The notes under the pieces were generated by a model that searched no databases, was not told the origin of the DNA, and saw nothing but the letters and a program-made list of their open reading frames with translations. A stretch of 64,000 nucleotides of DNA from Aulosira sp. FACHB-615 (lineage in GTDB: Bacteria; Cyanobacteriota; Cyanobacteriia; Cyanobacteriales; Nostocaceae): the NCBI RefSeq assembly GCF_014698045.1, contig NZ_JACJSE010000018.1, positions 62,001 to 126,000 of the forward strand, in the 5' to 3' direction. Every line of letters starts with the position of its first letter. The first letter of the stretch is position 1. A program made the translations under genes and the position numbers. Of this stretch, positions 43,147 to 50,740 are shown piece by piece.

Positions 43147-43555
43147 AAGTAAGGGAAAAAATTAAAACTCTCTGTAAGTCGGCAGCATCACTGTTATATG
43201 GACTAGCATTACTATTGATTACTGCGAAATCCTGTATTTAAAAAAGCAACAAAAACCTATGAATACTCACGACTTGTTGATGCTAGTAATGCTACTTACA
43301 CCCGGTATCTTACTATCTGTTGTCATTATGGCGACTTTTGCTGCTGGCGGTTGAATTTAAAGTGCTGAGTGCTGAGTTATCATTTTCTACTCCCCACTCC
43401 CTACTCCCTATTGACTCAGCCGCATCGGGTGAATTTGAGATTTAGGATGGCATCTTAAGTCTCAAATTACAAATCGCCAGCCAATTACAATCAAAAGATG
43501 AAAACGCGATTTCTGTCATAGACATCGCCTCAGCTTTATCAAAGGAACGTGAACA
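43147..43555. other. Intergenic region with one small gene and repeats
   Basis: Contains the 31-codon frame at 43259-43354, then AGTGCTG heptamers at about 43360-43377 and a CCCACTCCCTA pyrimidine stretch. The segment 43440-43540 has no recognisable feature. Confidence 0.4.
43259..43354 (+). CDS. Candidate 31-residue single-span membrane protein
   Basis: ATG 43259 to TGA 43352-43354 encodes MNTHDLLMLVMLLTPGILLS followed by VVIMATFAAGG. It is one hydrophobic helix with a short polar start, the size and style of small photosystem, cytochrome b6f or NDH-1 subunits, but it does not match PetL/M/N/G, PsaM, PsbM or PsbT sequences as I remember them. It is too short for usual gene callers. The upstream purine stretch AAAAAGCAACAAAAACC is a weak ribosome site. 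Coding is suggested by the clean single TM composition only. Confidence 0.45.
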   Translation: MNTHDLLMLVMLLTPGILLSVVIMATFAAGG

Positions 43556-44434
43556 ATGAAGGTGGCATTTCTGGGAACTGGACTGATGGGACAACCAATG
43601 GCTCAAAGGTTGTTAGCAGCCAATATACACGTAGTTGCCTACAATCGCACCCCAGAAAAATTAGCACCATTACAAGCAGCCGGCGCAGAAATCGTCACAC
43701 AACCCCGTCAGGCCATTCGTGCTGCTGATTGCATTATTTTAATGCTGACTAACGCCGCAGCTATTTATCAAGTCTTACTTTCAGATACAGCTTGGCGTAC
43801 CCTAGAAGGACGCACAATTATTCAAATGGGGACAATTACACCCACCGAAAGCCAAGAAATTCGAGATACCATAATTGGCGGTGGTGGTGAATATATAGAA
43901 GCACCCGTATTAGGCAGCATTCCCGAAGCCAAAAGCGGGCAATTAATTGTCATGGTAGGCGCAACTTCCGACCAATACCAAAGGCATTTACAGTTACTGC
44001 AAAACTTTGGCCCAGAACCTTTACTAATTGGCCCTGTGGGGACAGCCGCCGCCTTAAAATTATCTCTCAATCAATTAATCGCTTCTTTAACAACCAGCTT
44101 TGCTCTCAGTCTGGCTTTTTTACAGCGTCAAGGTGTCAATATTGAATCTTTTATGCAGATTTTACGCCAAAGTTCTTTGTATGCACCGACTTTTGATAAA
44201 AAGCTGCAAAGAATGTTAGAGGAAGACTACACAAACCCCAATTTTCCGACCAAACATTTGCTCAAAGATACAGACTTATTTATCTCAGAAGCCAAAGCTT
44301 TGGGTTTAGACCTCAGTAGCATTGAGTCTGTGCGCCACATTTTAGCTACAGCCATGAAAATGTCATTTGCTAATGATGATTATTCATCAATCTTTTCCGC
44401 TATTAAAGAATGGGGAGATTCTGGGGCGGAGTGA
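43556..44434 (+). CDS. NAD(P)-dependent beta-hydroxyacid dehydrogenase family protein
   Basis: A 292-residue member of the 3-hydroxyisobutyrate / glyoxylate-succinic semialdehyde reductase family. Residues 1-30 form the Rossmann start MKVAFLGTGLMGQPMAQRLL with GxGxxG. Also seen are APVLGSIPEAKSGQLIVMVG (substrate motif; the usual APVSGG has Leu-Gly-Ser here), the catalytic Lys region GTAAALKLSLNQL (about 161-173) and the helical C-terminal domain ending KDTDLFISEAKALGLDL. In plants and cyanobacteria such enzymes often reduce glyoxylate and succinic semialdehyde with NADPH, a detoxification role; this is a guess here. AAAGGAACG precedes ATG 43556. Confidence 0.88.
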   Translation: MKVAFLGTGLMGQPMAQRLLAANIHVVAYNRTPEKLAPLQAAGAEIVTQPRQAIRAADCIILMLTNAAAIYQVLLSDTAWRTLEGRTIIQMGTITPTESQEIRDTIIGGGGEYIEAPVLGSIPEAKSGQLIVMVGATSDQYQRHLQLLQNFGPEPLLIGPVGTAAALKLSLNQLIASLTTSFALSLAFLQRQGVNIESFMQILRQSSLYAPTFDKKLQRMLEEDYTNPNFPTKHLLKDTDLFISEAKALGLDLSSIESVRHILATAMKMSFANDDYSSIFSAIKEWGDSGAE

Positions 44435-44458
44435 GTGGGAGTGGACTAGGGGCAGGGA

Positions 44459-44588
44459 GAAGGGAGACAAGGGAGACAAGGGGGACAAGGGAGCAATCTT
44501 TCTACCGTGTCTACCCCTTCTCCCGTGTCTACCCCCTCTACCTTGTCTCCCTTGTCTACCCTCTCAACACTCAGCACTCAGCACTTTA
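44459..44588. repeat. Second inverted nonamer array with GAGCAATCTTTCTACC core
   Basis: GGGAGACAA/GGGGACAAG units (44460-44487) face TACCGTGTC/CCTTGTCTA units (44502-44560) around AGGGAGCAATCTTTCTACC (44488-44506), identical over 19 bases to 32581-32599. CACTCAG heptamers follow (44566-44588), as in the other copy. Confidence 0.8.
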
Positions 44589-44653
44589 TCAACCAAGCAC
44601 TCAAAAAGATAATATGGTATGGTAGCTCGTTTGCTTTTCGAGGGTACTATTGC

Positions 44654-45418
44654 GTGCTATCTACTCTACGTGCCGATTTCCGCATCATTTTTGAACGTGA
44701 CCCAGCCGCCCGTAACTGGTTAGAGGTTTTGGTTTGTTACCCTGGCTTGCAAGCCCTAATTTTTCACCGACTGGCTCACTGGCTACATCACTTTGGTCTT
44801 CCCTTTATTCCCCGCTTCATTTCTCACCTCTCTCGGTTTTTGACTGGGATCGAAATTCACCCAGGTGCAACTATTGGGCAAGGTGTATTTATTGACCACG
44901 GTATGGGTGTGGTGATTGGTGAGACGGCAATTATAGGTGATTATGCTCTGATTTATCAAGGTGTCACTTTGGGCGGAACTGGTAAACAAAGTGGTAAACG
45001 CCATCCTACAGTCGGTGAAAACGTTGTAGTTGGTGCTGGCGCAAAGGTATTAGGCAATATTCACATTGGTAATAACGTCCGCATTGGTGCTGGGTCAGTT
45101 GTGCTGAGAGATGTGCCTTCTGATTGTACAGTCGTCGGTATTCCTGGACGGATTGTCTATCGTTCTGGAGTCCGCGTTGCACCTTTGGAACACAACAACT
45201 TACCAGACTCAGAAGCGGAAGTGATTCGCGCTTTAGTCGATCGCATTGAAACTTTAGAACAACAAATCCAAAATCTCCAGCAACTACAAATTGCTGCTAA
45301 AACTCCTGTATTAGTTGGTGCGGTAGCTGTCCAAGAACCTGAACCAAAATCAGAGGCTCCTTTGTGTAGTCTCAGAGACAAAGCAATTCAAGAATTTCTT
45401 GATGGTGCGGGGATTTAA
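44654..45418 (+). CDS. cysE: Serine O-acetyltransferase
   Basis: Transfers acetyl from acetyl-CoA to L-serine, the first step of cysteine synthesis. The frame is open from 44507, but that N-terminal part translates the repeat array; GTG 44654 gives the typical start MLSTLRADFRIIFERDPAARNW and 254 residues, with GAGGG about 10 bases upstream. The left-handed beta-helix hexapeptides run from GIEIHPGATIGQGVFIDHG through VVGAGAKVLGNIHIGNNVRIGAGSVVL; the catalytic His is in DHGMGVVIGE and the Gly-rich loop is GGTGKQSGKRHP. The C-terminal 75 residues form a coiled-coil-like extension (IETLEQQIQNLQQLQ) and a tail beyond the usual length. Confidence 0.92.
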   Translation: MLSTLRADFRIIFERDPAARNWLEVLVCYPGLQALIFHRLAHWLHHFGLPFIPRFISHLSRFLTGIEIHPGATIGQGVFIDHGMGVVIGETAIIGDYALIYQGVTLGGTGKQSGKRHPTVGENVVVGAGAKVLGNIHIGNNVRIGAGSVVLRDVPSDCTVVGIPGRIVYRSGVRVAPLEHNNLPDSEAEVIRALVDRIETLEQQIQNLQQLQIAAKTPVLVGAVAVQEPEPKSEAPLCSLRDKAIQEFLDGAGI

Positions 45419-45428
45419 CTCTGCTGGG

Positions 45429-45545
45429 GTGAATGTAGACGCTCACACCAATCAGCTGGTAGGAGTAAGTAGTTCATCAAATCAAGATGTCGATAAACTG
45501 GATCAATGGGTAGAAAAAGGTACAGTAGTTGAAATTTTACCTTAA
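45429..45545 (+). CDS. Possible 38-residue small ORF or gene remnant between cysE and cynS
   Basis: From GTG 45429 the frame reads VNVDAHTNQLVGVSSSSNQD then VDKLDQWVEKGTVVEILP and stops at TAA 45543-45545. The composition looks protein-like (amphipathic helix and strand), and no other feature explains the segment. It has no recognisable family and no strong ribosome site. It may be the tail of a lost gene. Confidence 0.3.
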   Translation: MNVDAHTNQLVGVSSSSNQDVDKLDQWVEKGTVVEILP

Positions 45546-45604
45546 GCTCAACATCCAGACTGTCTTGGCAAAGTATACTATCCCTGGTTCAAAATCCAAA
45601 ATTA

Positions 45605-45618
45605 GTATCAGAGTGTAC
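45605..45618 (+). promoter_or_regulatory. NtcA-like palindrome just before cynS
   Basis: GTATCAGAGTGTAC is a perfect GTA-N8-TAC. It ends one base before the cynS ATG, too close for classical activation of cynS at -41.5; the form also arises by chance. Confidence 0.3.
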
Positions 45619-45619
45619 T

Positions 45620-46060
45620 ATGTCCATTCCCCCATTAACTCAAAAGCTGCTGGCTGCTAAAAAACTCAAAGGATTAACCTTTACAGATTTAGAACAAGTT
45701 TTAGGACGTGATGAAGTCTGGATTGCGGCGTTGTTTTATCGTCAAGCAACAGCTTCTCTAGAAGAAGCACAAAAACTAGCTGATGTGTTAGGGCTTGATT
45801 CTGAAGATATTGCGGAACTAATTAGCTATCCCACCAAAGGTTTAGGCCCTGTTGTCCCAACCGATCCCTTAATTTATCGGTTCTATGAAATTATGCAAGT
45901 TTATGGTTTCCCAATCAAAGAAGTTATTCAAGAAAAATTCGGTGATGGGATTATGAGTGCAATTGATTTTACCTTAGACATCGAAAAAGTCGAAGACCCC
46001 AAAGGCGATCGCGTGAAAGTCACCATGAATGGTAAATTCTTACCTTACAAGAAGTGGTGA
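45620..46060 (+). CDS. cynS: Cyanate hydratase (cyanase)
   Basis: Converts cyanate and bicarbonate to carbamate and CO2, the carbamate then giving ammonia; it detoxifies cyanate and yields nitrogen. The 146-residue length is standard. The N-terminal part is a helix-turn-helix-like dimer domain (LTFTDLEQVLGRDEVWIAALF). The C-terminal catalytic domain has all three known residues: Arg87 and Glu90 in PLIYRFYEIMQ and Ser113 in GIMSAIDF. The end KVTMNGKFLPYKKW is the family's. In unicellular cyanobacteria cynS sits with cynABD transporter genes under NtcA; here there is no transporter, and upstream is cysE plus a possible NtcA-like site. A nine-unit heptamer array begins 3 bases after the stop. 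Confidence 0.96.
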   Translation: MSIPPLTQKLLAAKKLKGLTFTDLEQVLGRDEVWIAALFYRQATASLEEAQKLADVLGLDSEDIAELISYPTKGLGPVVPTDPLIYRFYEIMQVYGFPIKEVIQEKFGDGIMSAIDFTLDIEKVEDPKGDRVKVTMNGKFLPYKKW

Positions 46061-46062
46061 AA

Positions 46063-46125
46063 AAGTGCTGAGTGCTGAGTGCTGAGTAAAGAGTAAGGAG
46101 TAAAGAGTAATGAGTGATGAGTGCT
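46063..46125. repeat. Nine-unit heptamer STRR after cynS
   Basis: AAGTGCT, GAGTGCT x2, GAGTAAA, GAGTAAG, GAGTAAA, GAGTAAT, GAGTGAT, GAGTGCT in perfect 7-base register, starting just after the stop codon. CTTGTCTCC nonamer-like repeats follow at about 46135-46155. Confidence 0.85.
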
Positions 46126-46215
46126 AAACTCTTCCTTGTCTCCCTTGTCCCCCATATCTCCATATCTCCCATATCTCCCTCATCCCCCAACCCAGAGAAT
46201 AGGGAGAAAATCACA

Positions 46216-46243
46216 AATGACCAATGACAATTGACTAATGACC
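46216..46243. repeat. Heptamer STRR running into the coaE start
   Basis: AATGACC, AATGACA, ATTGACT, AATGACC: four units in register; the ATG of the last is the coaE start codon. Confidence 0.8.
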
Positions 46244-46837
46244 AAACGCATCATCGCTTTAACTGGAGGAATTGCTACAGGTAAAAGCACTGTTGCTAAT
46301 TATTTAGCCAGTGCTTACAACTTGCCGATTTTTGATGCTGATATTTATGCTAGGGATGCAGTCTCTATTGGTTCACCTATTTTAAAGGCGATCGCACAAC
46401 GTTACGGTGAACAAATCTTACTTCCTGATGGTAATCTCAACCGTCAAAAATTAGGCGAAATTATTTTTCAAAATCAACAAGAACGCCAATGGATAGAAGA
46501 TTTGATTCACCCTTATGTGGCTAACTGTTTTCTGCAAGCAATTGCAACATCTACCGCCGAAACTTTGGTGTTTGTTATTCCACTGCTGTTTGAAGCAAAA
46601 ATGACATATTTGGTTACAGAAATTTGGGTGGTCAGTTGTTCAGAAACACAACAGTTGCAAAGATTAATTCAGCGCAATCATCTTCATCCAGAACAAGCAC
46701 AAGCAAGAATTCAAAGCCAACTACCTTTAGCCGAAAAAATATCCCGTGCAGATGTTGTTTTAAATAATTCTTCTACCCCAGAATCATTGCTGAATCAGGT
46801 GGATGTGGCTTTCCAAAAAAATACAAATTTATCATAA
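46238..46837 (+). CDS. coaE: Dephospho-CoA kinase
   Basis: Phosphorylates dephospho-CoA at the ribose 3'-hydroxyl, the last step of coenzyme A synthesis. The P-loop is GGIATGKST (residues 10-18). FDADIYARDAV holds the acid residue expected for substrate activation, and IEDLIHPYVANCF plus FVIPLLFEAKMTYLV match the CoA-binding and LID regions. Length (199) is normal. The start ATG and Thr2 codon lie in the last unit of a heptamer repeat, so the ribosome-binding region is made of STRR sequence with no Shine-Dalgarno match. It follows cynS by 177 bases and is probably transcribed separately. Confidence 0.93.
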   Translation: MTKRIIALTGGIATGKSTVANYLASAYNLPIFDADIYARDAVSIGSPILKAIAQRYGEQILLPDGNLNRQKLGEIIFQNQQERQWIEDLIHPYVANCFLQAIATSTAETLVFVIPLLFEAKMTYLVTEIWVVSCSETQQLQRLIQRNHLHPEQAQARIQSQLPLAEKISRADVVLNNSSTPESLLNQVDVAFQKNTNLS

Positions 46838-46967
46838 ACCCAAGAGACTGAAAGTCTGAGGCGATAAGAACAAAGCCTGTTAACTGTCGGGGAAGCCACT
46901 ACCTCACTTTACAACTCCGATTTCCGCTAAAATCAAGTTCGGAGGACTGTTAATCGGGAGACTAGGG

Positions 46968-47690
46968 TTGCCTACACTTGGAGTTAACATTGACCATATC
47001 GCTACCATCCGACAAGCGCGGCGGACGGTGGAACCAGACCCTGTGGCGGCGGCTGTGCTGGCAGAGTTAGGGGGTGCAGATGGAATTACAGTACATTTGC
47101 GGGAAGACAGGCGGCATATTCAAGACCGAGATGTGCGGTTACTACGGCAAACAGTGAGAACACATCTTAATTTGGAGATGGCTGCTACTGAAGAAATGCT
47201 GGCGATCGCGCTTGACATTAAACCAGATTATGTCACTCTAGTTCCAGAAAAGCGCGAAGAAGTCACCACCGAAGGCGGACTCGATATTGTTGGGCAAATT
47301 GCTAGAATAGGAGAGATTGTCGATAAATTGCAGAGTGCTGGCATTCCTGTCAGTTTGTTTATCGACGCTGAACCTGCACAAATTGAAGCATCTGTCAAGG
47401 TGCAGGCAAAATTTATTGAACTGCACACTGGCCAGTATGCTGAAGCCCATGATGAAACCAGCCGACAAAAGGAACTAGCAATTTTGGCTACAGGGTGTGA
47501 ACAAGCAATTAAAGCCGGACTGCGGGTCAATGCTGGTCATGGACTCACGTACTGGAACGTTCATCCAGTCGCCGCCCTACCCGGAATGGAAGAACTCAAC
47601 ATCGGTCATACTATCATCAGTCGGGCAGCCCTAGTCGGGATAGAAAGAGCAGTCCGGGAGATGAAACAAGCCATACAAGGAAATCAGTGA
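46968..47690 (+). CDS. pdxJ: Pyridoxine 5'-phosphate synthase
   Basis: Joins deoxyxylulose 5-phosphate and aminoacetone 3-phosphate to form pyridoxine 5'-phosphate in the DXP-dependent vitamin B6 route. The 240-residue TIM barrel starts PTLGVNIDHIATIRQARRT; ITVHLREDRRHIQDRDV holds the phosphate and active-site residues; NLEMAATEEM, VPEKREEVTTEGGLD, FIDAEPAQIEAS, IELHTGQYA, NAGHGL and NIGHTIISRAALVG are all canonical. The start is TTG (46968-46970), with GGAG/GGGAG sequences upstream; no ATG exists before the first conserved residue. A heptamer STRR begins right after the stop. A TTG start suggests modest expression. Confidence 0.95.
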   Translation: MPTLGVNIDHIATIRQARRTVEPDPVAAAVLAELGGADGITVHLREDRRHIQDRDVRLLRQTVRTHLNLEMAATEEMLAIALDIKPDYVTLVPEKREEVTTEGGLDIVGQIARIGEIVDKLQSAGIPVSLFIDAEPAQIEASVKVQAKFIELHTGQYAEAHDETSRQKELAILATGCEQAIKAGLRVNAGHGLTYWNVHPVAALPGMEELNIGHTIISRAALVGIERAVREMKQAIQGNQ

Positions 47691-47691
47691 A

Positions 47692-47747
47692 CAGTTATCA
47701 GTTATCAGTTTGTTATTGATAACTGGTCACTGACCACTGATAACTGA
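47692..47747. repeat. Heptamer STRR after pdxJ, self-complementary
   Basis: Eight units in register: CAGTTAT x2, CAGTTTG, TTATTGA, TAACTGG, TCACTGA, CCACTGA, TAACTGA. The two halves (ATCAGTTATCA and TGATAACTGAT) are complementary, so the array can form a hairpin 2 bases after the stop. Confidence 0.8.
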
Positions 47748-47871
47748 TACTAGAGGGGTTGTAACTGCGAAATCCAGAAAAAAGTATGAAGTGTGAAGTG
47801 TGAAATAAGTATTTTCAGCCTTTATCCTTCAACCTTCAGCTTTGTTGGTTAAATTTTCAATTTAGACTTTT

Positions 47872-48591
47872 ATGACCTCAACACAATCTCAAGACTTACC
47901 GCTTTGGGTACAGGATAGGGATAAAGTTATCGCCGCCAGCACTGATGCAGAGTGGCGTTATCAAACACCTCCTGATTATTCTCGTTCAAAAGAAAATCTT
48001 GCCAAAGAAAGTGTATGTAATCATGTTGAAGGATCGTTAGAGGCGATCGTGCAGAACTTGGTAAGAACCTTCGAGATGGAGGTATCATTCAAATCTAACC
48101 CGCAGCAGTGGTTATCGGTTGTGAGTGACAAGTTTCGCGTTAGTACCAATGGCGGCCCTGAATATACCGCCGCAGAATTAGGCAACCAAGGTACTTACAA
48201 TTTATTCATGGCTGATTCTGAACATTACAAAGCTTCCGAAGAAAGCTTTGAATCATCAGCTAAAATCTTCCACACAACATTTCCCCAAGGTTTCCCTTGG
48301 GAAGTGCTGGAAGTGTACTCAGGGCCACCAAATGTAGCATTCAAGTGGCGACACTGGGGACATTTTAGAGGCGAATACAAAGGTTATGCGCCCACTGGAG
48401 AGACAGTTGAAATTGTCGGGACGAGTATAGCTCGTGTCACCGATGATTTAAAAATTATTTCCGTAGAACACTATTTTGACAACACCCTGTTTTTAGAAAA
48501 ACTGACAGCTGGTGGTAAACAAACAAATAGTGAAACTAAAGGAAGTCGTTGTCCCTTCAGTTCTTGGTTCCAAAGATTTCGGAAGAGTTAG
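47872..48591 (+). CDS. SnoaL-like/NTF2-fold protein
   Basis: A 239-residue soluble protein. The second half has the cone-like NTF2/SnoaL pattern: FPWEVLEVYSGPPNVAFKWRHWGHFRGEYKGYAPTGETVEI (outline, about 140-180) then GTSIARVTDDLKIISVEHYFDN, as in polyketide-cyclase-like and ester-cyclase proteins. The first 80 residues are a less familiar extension with a polar start. The C-terminal tail has an isolated Cys and basic residues. Catalysis cannot be inferred, since many members of this fold only bind small ligands. A perfect 10-bp terminator hairpin follows, separating it from ycf54. Confidence 0.75.
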   Translation: MTSTQSQDLPLWVQDRDKVIAASTDAEWRYQTPPDYSRSKENLAKESVCNHVEGSLEAIVQNLVRTFEMEVSFKSNPQQWLSVVSDKFRVSTNGGPEYTAAELGNQGTYNLFMADSEHYKASEESFESSAKIFHTTFPQGFPWEVLEVYSGPPNVAFKWRHWGHFRGEYKGYAPTGETVEIVGTSIARVTDDLKIISVEHYFDNTLFLEKLTAGGKQTNSETKGSRCPFSSWFQRFRKS

Positions 48592-48597
48592 TTAAAT

Positions 48598-48623
48598 AGG
48601 GTACAGAGTTAATTCTGTACCCT
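48598..48623 (+). terminator. Intrinsic terminator between the SnoaL-like gene and ycf54
   Basis: AGGGTACAGA (48598-48607), loop GTTAAT, TCTGTACCCT (48614-48623): a perfect 10-bp stem followed by GTTTAAA, 7 bases past the stop. Confidence 0.6.
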
Positions 48624-48647
48624 GTTTAAACCGTTAGTAACCCAAGG

Positions 48648-48983
48648 ATGAAAATGCAAACATATTATTACGTTTTAGCCAGCCAACGCTTTCTAGTCCA
48701 AGAAGAACCTTTAGAAGAAGTGCTGAAAGAACGCACCCGCCATTATCACGAAAATGAAAAGCAAATTGATTTTTGGTTAGTACAGCAACCAGCCTTTTTA
48801 GAAGCGCCAGAAATGGCAGCAGTTAAAGCACAGTGTCCTAAACCCGCAGCTGCGATTATTTCGACAAATCCCCAGTTTATCACCTGGCTGAAACTGCGCT
48901 TGGAGTATGTAATTACTGGTGATTTTAATGCACCATCTGTAACAATTCCCGATCCTTTGGCTTCTCTTGCGAGTGTTTCTTAA
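48648..48983 (+). CDS. ycf54: Ycf54, Mg-protoporphyrin monomethyl ester cyclase partner
   Basis: Ycf54 is needed for the oxygen-dependent Mg-protoporphyrin IX monomethyl ester oxidative cyclase, which makes the fifth ring of chlorophyll; it binds and stabilises the AcsF/CycI catalytic subunit. The 111-residue product shows the family sequence throughout: TYYYVLASQRFLVQEEPLEEVLKER, RHYHENEKQIDFWLVQQPAFL and AAAIISTNPQFITWLKLRLEYVITGDF. Either of two close ATGs (48648 or 48654) could start it. A terminator lies 24 bases upstream, so it has its own promoter. Only oxygenic phototrophs carry this gene, which fixes the taxonomy. Confidence 0.95.
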   Translation: MKMQTYYYVLASQRFLVQEEPLEEVLKERTRHYHENEKQIDFWLVQQPAFLEAPEMAAVKAQCPKPAAAIISTNPQFITWLKLRLEYVITGDFNAPSVTIPDPLASLASVS

Positions 48984-48989
48984 GCAAGA

Positions 48990-49201
48990 GTCAATAGTCA
49001 TTGGTCATTAGTCATTAGTTTTGATATGGCAGTAGCCAAGTTGCTTAGGAAATCAGTAAATATCAAAGACAGCAAAATACTTTTAACTCTGTCACCTGTA
49101 GCCTGTAACCTGTCTCCTGCTATACAGTATGTTAGATTGTCTGACTGTAAGACAACATTAATTTACAAATGACCAAGGACAAATGACCATTGACTATTGA
49201 C
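48990..49201. repeat. GTCATTA / TTGAC heptamer STRRs in the ycf54-downstream gap
   Basis: GTCAATA, GTCATTG, GTCATTA x2 at 48990-49017, and AAATGAC, CAAGGAC, AAATGAC, CATTGAC, TATTGAC at 49167-49201. They are roughly complementary, 150 bases apart. The part between them shows no gene. Confidence 0.75.
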
Positions 49202-49239
49202 GAACTACTAAAATAGAATTTTTTTAAAAAATCCAGCTT

Positions 49240-49896
49240 ATGCGTCCCAACTTTGTGCAGAGAGTTCAGGTTATATCTGGTGGATTGGTAATTGCGATCG
49301 CAGGTTTAATCAATACTACAATTTCTGTTAACGCGCAACAAAAACTGCCTGTCTGCCAACCGCCAAATCCTGGAGAATATTTATTACTAGTAATAACGCC
49401 CACACCTGAGTATCAAAAGCAATTGCGGAGTGCTTTACCCAACGAAATTGCCACTACTAACTGTCAATACCTCACCGATACAGTCACGCGAATAGGTGGT
49501 TTTAACAAAATTGACGATGCAAATCGTTGGGCTAGGTACATCAATAATATTGTTGGTTTATCTGCCATCATCACAACCAAGCCTGCTGAAGTTGCTCAAC
49601 AAGCCGCCGCAACAACACCAACAGTTAGCTATAACCCCCAACCATTAGGGCAAGGCTACGCCGTACTGGTAGATTACTACAACCGTCCAGAACTAGCGAA
49701 TAGCGTCCAGCAAGTTGTCGGTGGTAATGTTGGTTTTGCCTCTTACGGACAACGCCCTTATTTGTTAGCTACTCACACTACCAACCAACAACAAGCATAC
49801 AACACCCTACAAAAACTCAACGAACGCGGCTTTTTTGCCATCCTCGTTGATAGTCGCAAAGTTGTGTTACTGCGTTCCGCCGTCAAAGTGCAGTAG
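49240..49896 (+). CDS. Exported SPOR-like hypothetical protein
   Basis: A 218-residue protein with a signal peptide (basic start, hydrophobic core about 12-28, cleavage likely after VNA-QQ near residue 33). The mature part has two similar halves: PGEYLLLVITPTPEYQKQLRSALP...IGGFNKIDDANRWARYINN and GQGYAVLVDYYNRPELANSVQQVV...TTNQQQAYNTLQKLNERGFFAILVDSRKVVLLR. Each resembles a SPOR fold (strand, helix, strand, helix, strand), which binds bare glycan strands of septal peptidoglycan in other bacteria. The likeness is by pattern and moderate. Position after heptamer repeats gives no functional hint. Confidence 0.65.
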   Translation: MRPNFVQRVQVISGGLVIAIAGLINTTISVNAQQKLPVCQPPNPGEYLLLVITPTPEYQKQLRSALPNEIATTNCQYLTDTVTRIGGFNKIDDANRWARYINNIVGLSAIITTKPAEVAQQAAATTPTVSYNPQPLGQGYAVLVDYYNRPELANSVQQVVGGNVGFASYGQRPYLLATHTTNQQQAYNTLQKLNERGFFAILVDSRKVVLLRSAVKVQ

Positions 49897-49944
49897 TGTT
49901 AGGAGAGAAGGGGGACAAGCTGAGTATTGACTTTTGATCCTTGA

Positions 49945-50400
49945 CTAATAAGCCGTCCTGGCTAACCAGTAAATTGTGACTCCCAAAGCTGAACCAGCGA
50001 TGACTTGTACTGGTGTGTGTCCCAGTAACTCTTTGAGTCGGTCTTGGCTAAACTCGTGCTTTTCATCAAATAATTCCGCAATCATTTGATTGAGTATTCG
50101 TGCTTGTTTACCCGCAGCTTGGCGGACTCCAGCCGCATCGTACATCACGATGATGGCAAACACGGTAGCTAAGGCAAACTCCGGGGATGACCAACCGACA
50201 GTTTGTCCAATACCTGCGGCTAAGGCTGTTACTAAAGCTGAATGGGCGCTAGGCATACCGCCAGTCGTGACTAAAACACGGACATTCAGTTTTTGATTTT
50301 TGACGACATCGATAACCAGTTTCAAAGCTTGAGCAATGAAACAGGCTACCAGGGCTACCAGCAGCACCCGGTTGTTTAATATATCGGCTATGTCCTGCAT
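49945..50400 (-). CDS. Divergent PAP2-family (DUF212) membrane protein
   Basis: A 151-residue integral membrane protein of the DUF212/divergent PAP2 family, related to phosphatidic-acid phosphatases. Membrane segments at about 10-30, 55-75, 78-98 and 130-150. Family motifs seen: TTGGMPSAHSALVTALA (conserved Ser-His of the PAP2 site), IIVMYDAAGVRQAAGKQARILN and ELLGHTPVQVIAGSALG (second conserved His). Substrate unknown; plant and cyanobacterial homologues are likewise uncharacterised. It converges with the SPOR-like gene. Confidence 0.85.
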   Translation of the reverse strand: MQDIADILNNRVLLVALVACFIAQALKLVIDVVKNQKLNVRVLVTTGGMPSAHSALVTALAAGIGQTVGWSSPEFALATVFAIIVMYDAAGVRQAAGKQARILNQMIAELFDEKHEFSQDRLKELLGHTPVQVIAGSALGVTIYWLARTAY

Positions 50401-50740
50401 GGTGTTTTAGTTCAGTTAGTTAAAATTAGCGTAATTATTTTGTAAGTAAAAATTTAGACGCAACCCAAAATTCTAAATCTCAAAAGGAACCATAGCAAAG
50501 TGCTGAGTGCTGAGTATAAACTCAGTATTCTCAGTATGTTCAGACAGCAACATAGTTTTAATCTATGCTTTGACTGCTCTAATTCCAAATATTGTGTGAG
50601 GTTTTTGGAGTAGCCTATTAGTTAAGACTATGAATCTAACTTTCTTTTGTGAAATATTCACTCAGAAGCGGTTTAACTTCCAGTAATGCTGATTCACCAC
50701 AAGATAGCGGCTCCAAAATTTAAAATCCAATTGGTTTGTC
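50401..50740. other. Intergenic region with an imperfect STRR hairpin
   Basis: AGTGCTG-type heptamers and CTGAGTATAAACTCAG form a small hairpin near 50505-50530. No gene is seen; the rest is AT-rich. Confidence 0.4.

Noticed and set aside
44367..44625. Two overlapping frames of 71 and 81 codons between the dehydrogenase and cysE genes
   Set aside because: Both translate the nonamer array in different frames (GDKGDKG and RETRETR repeats).
46063..46125. CRISPR array
   Set aside because: Repeats are 7 bases in direct register with no spacers; same for the nonamer arrays. No cas genes are present.
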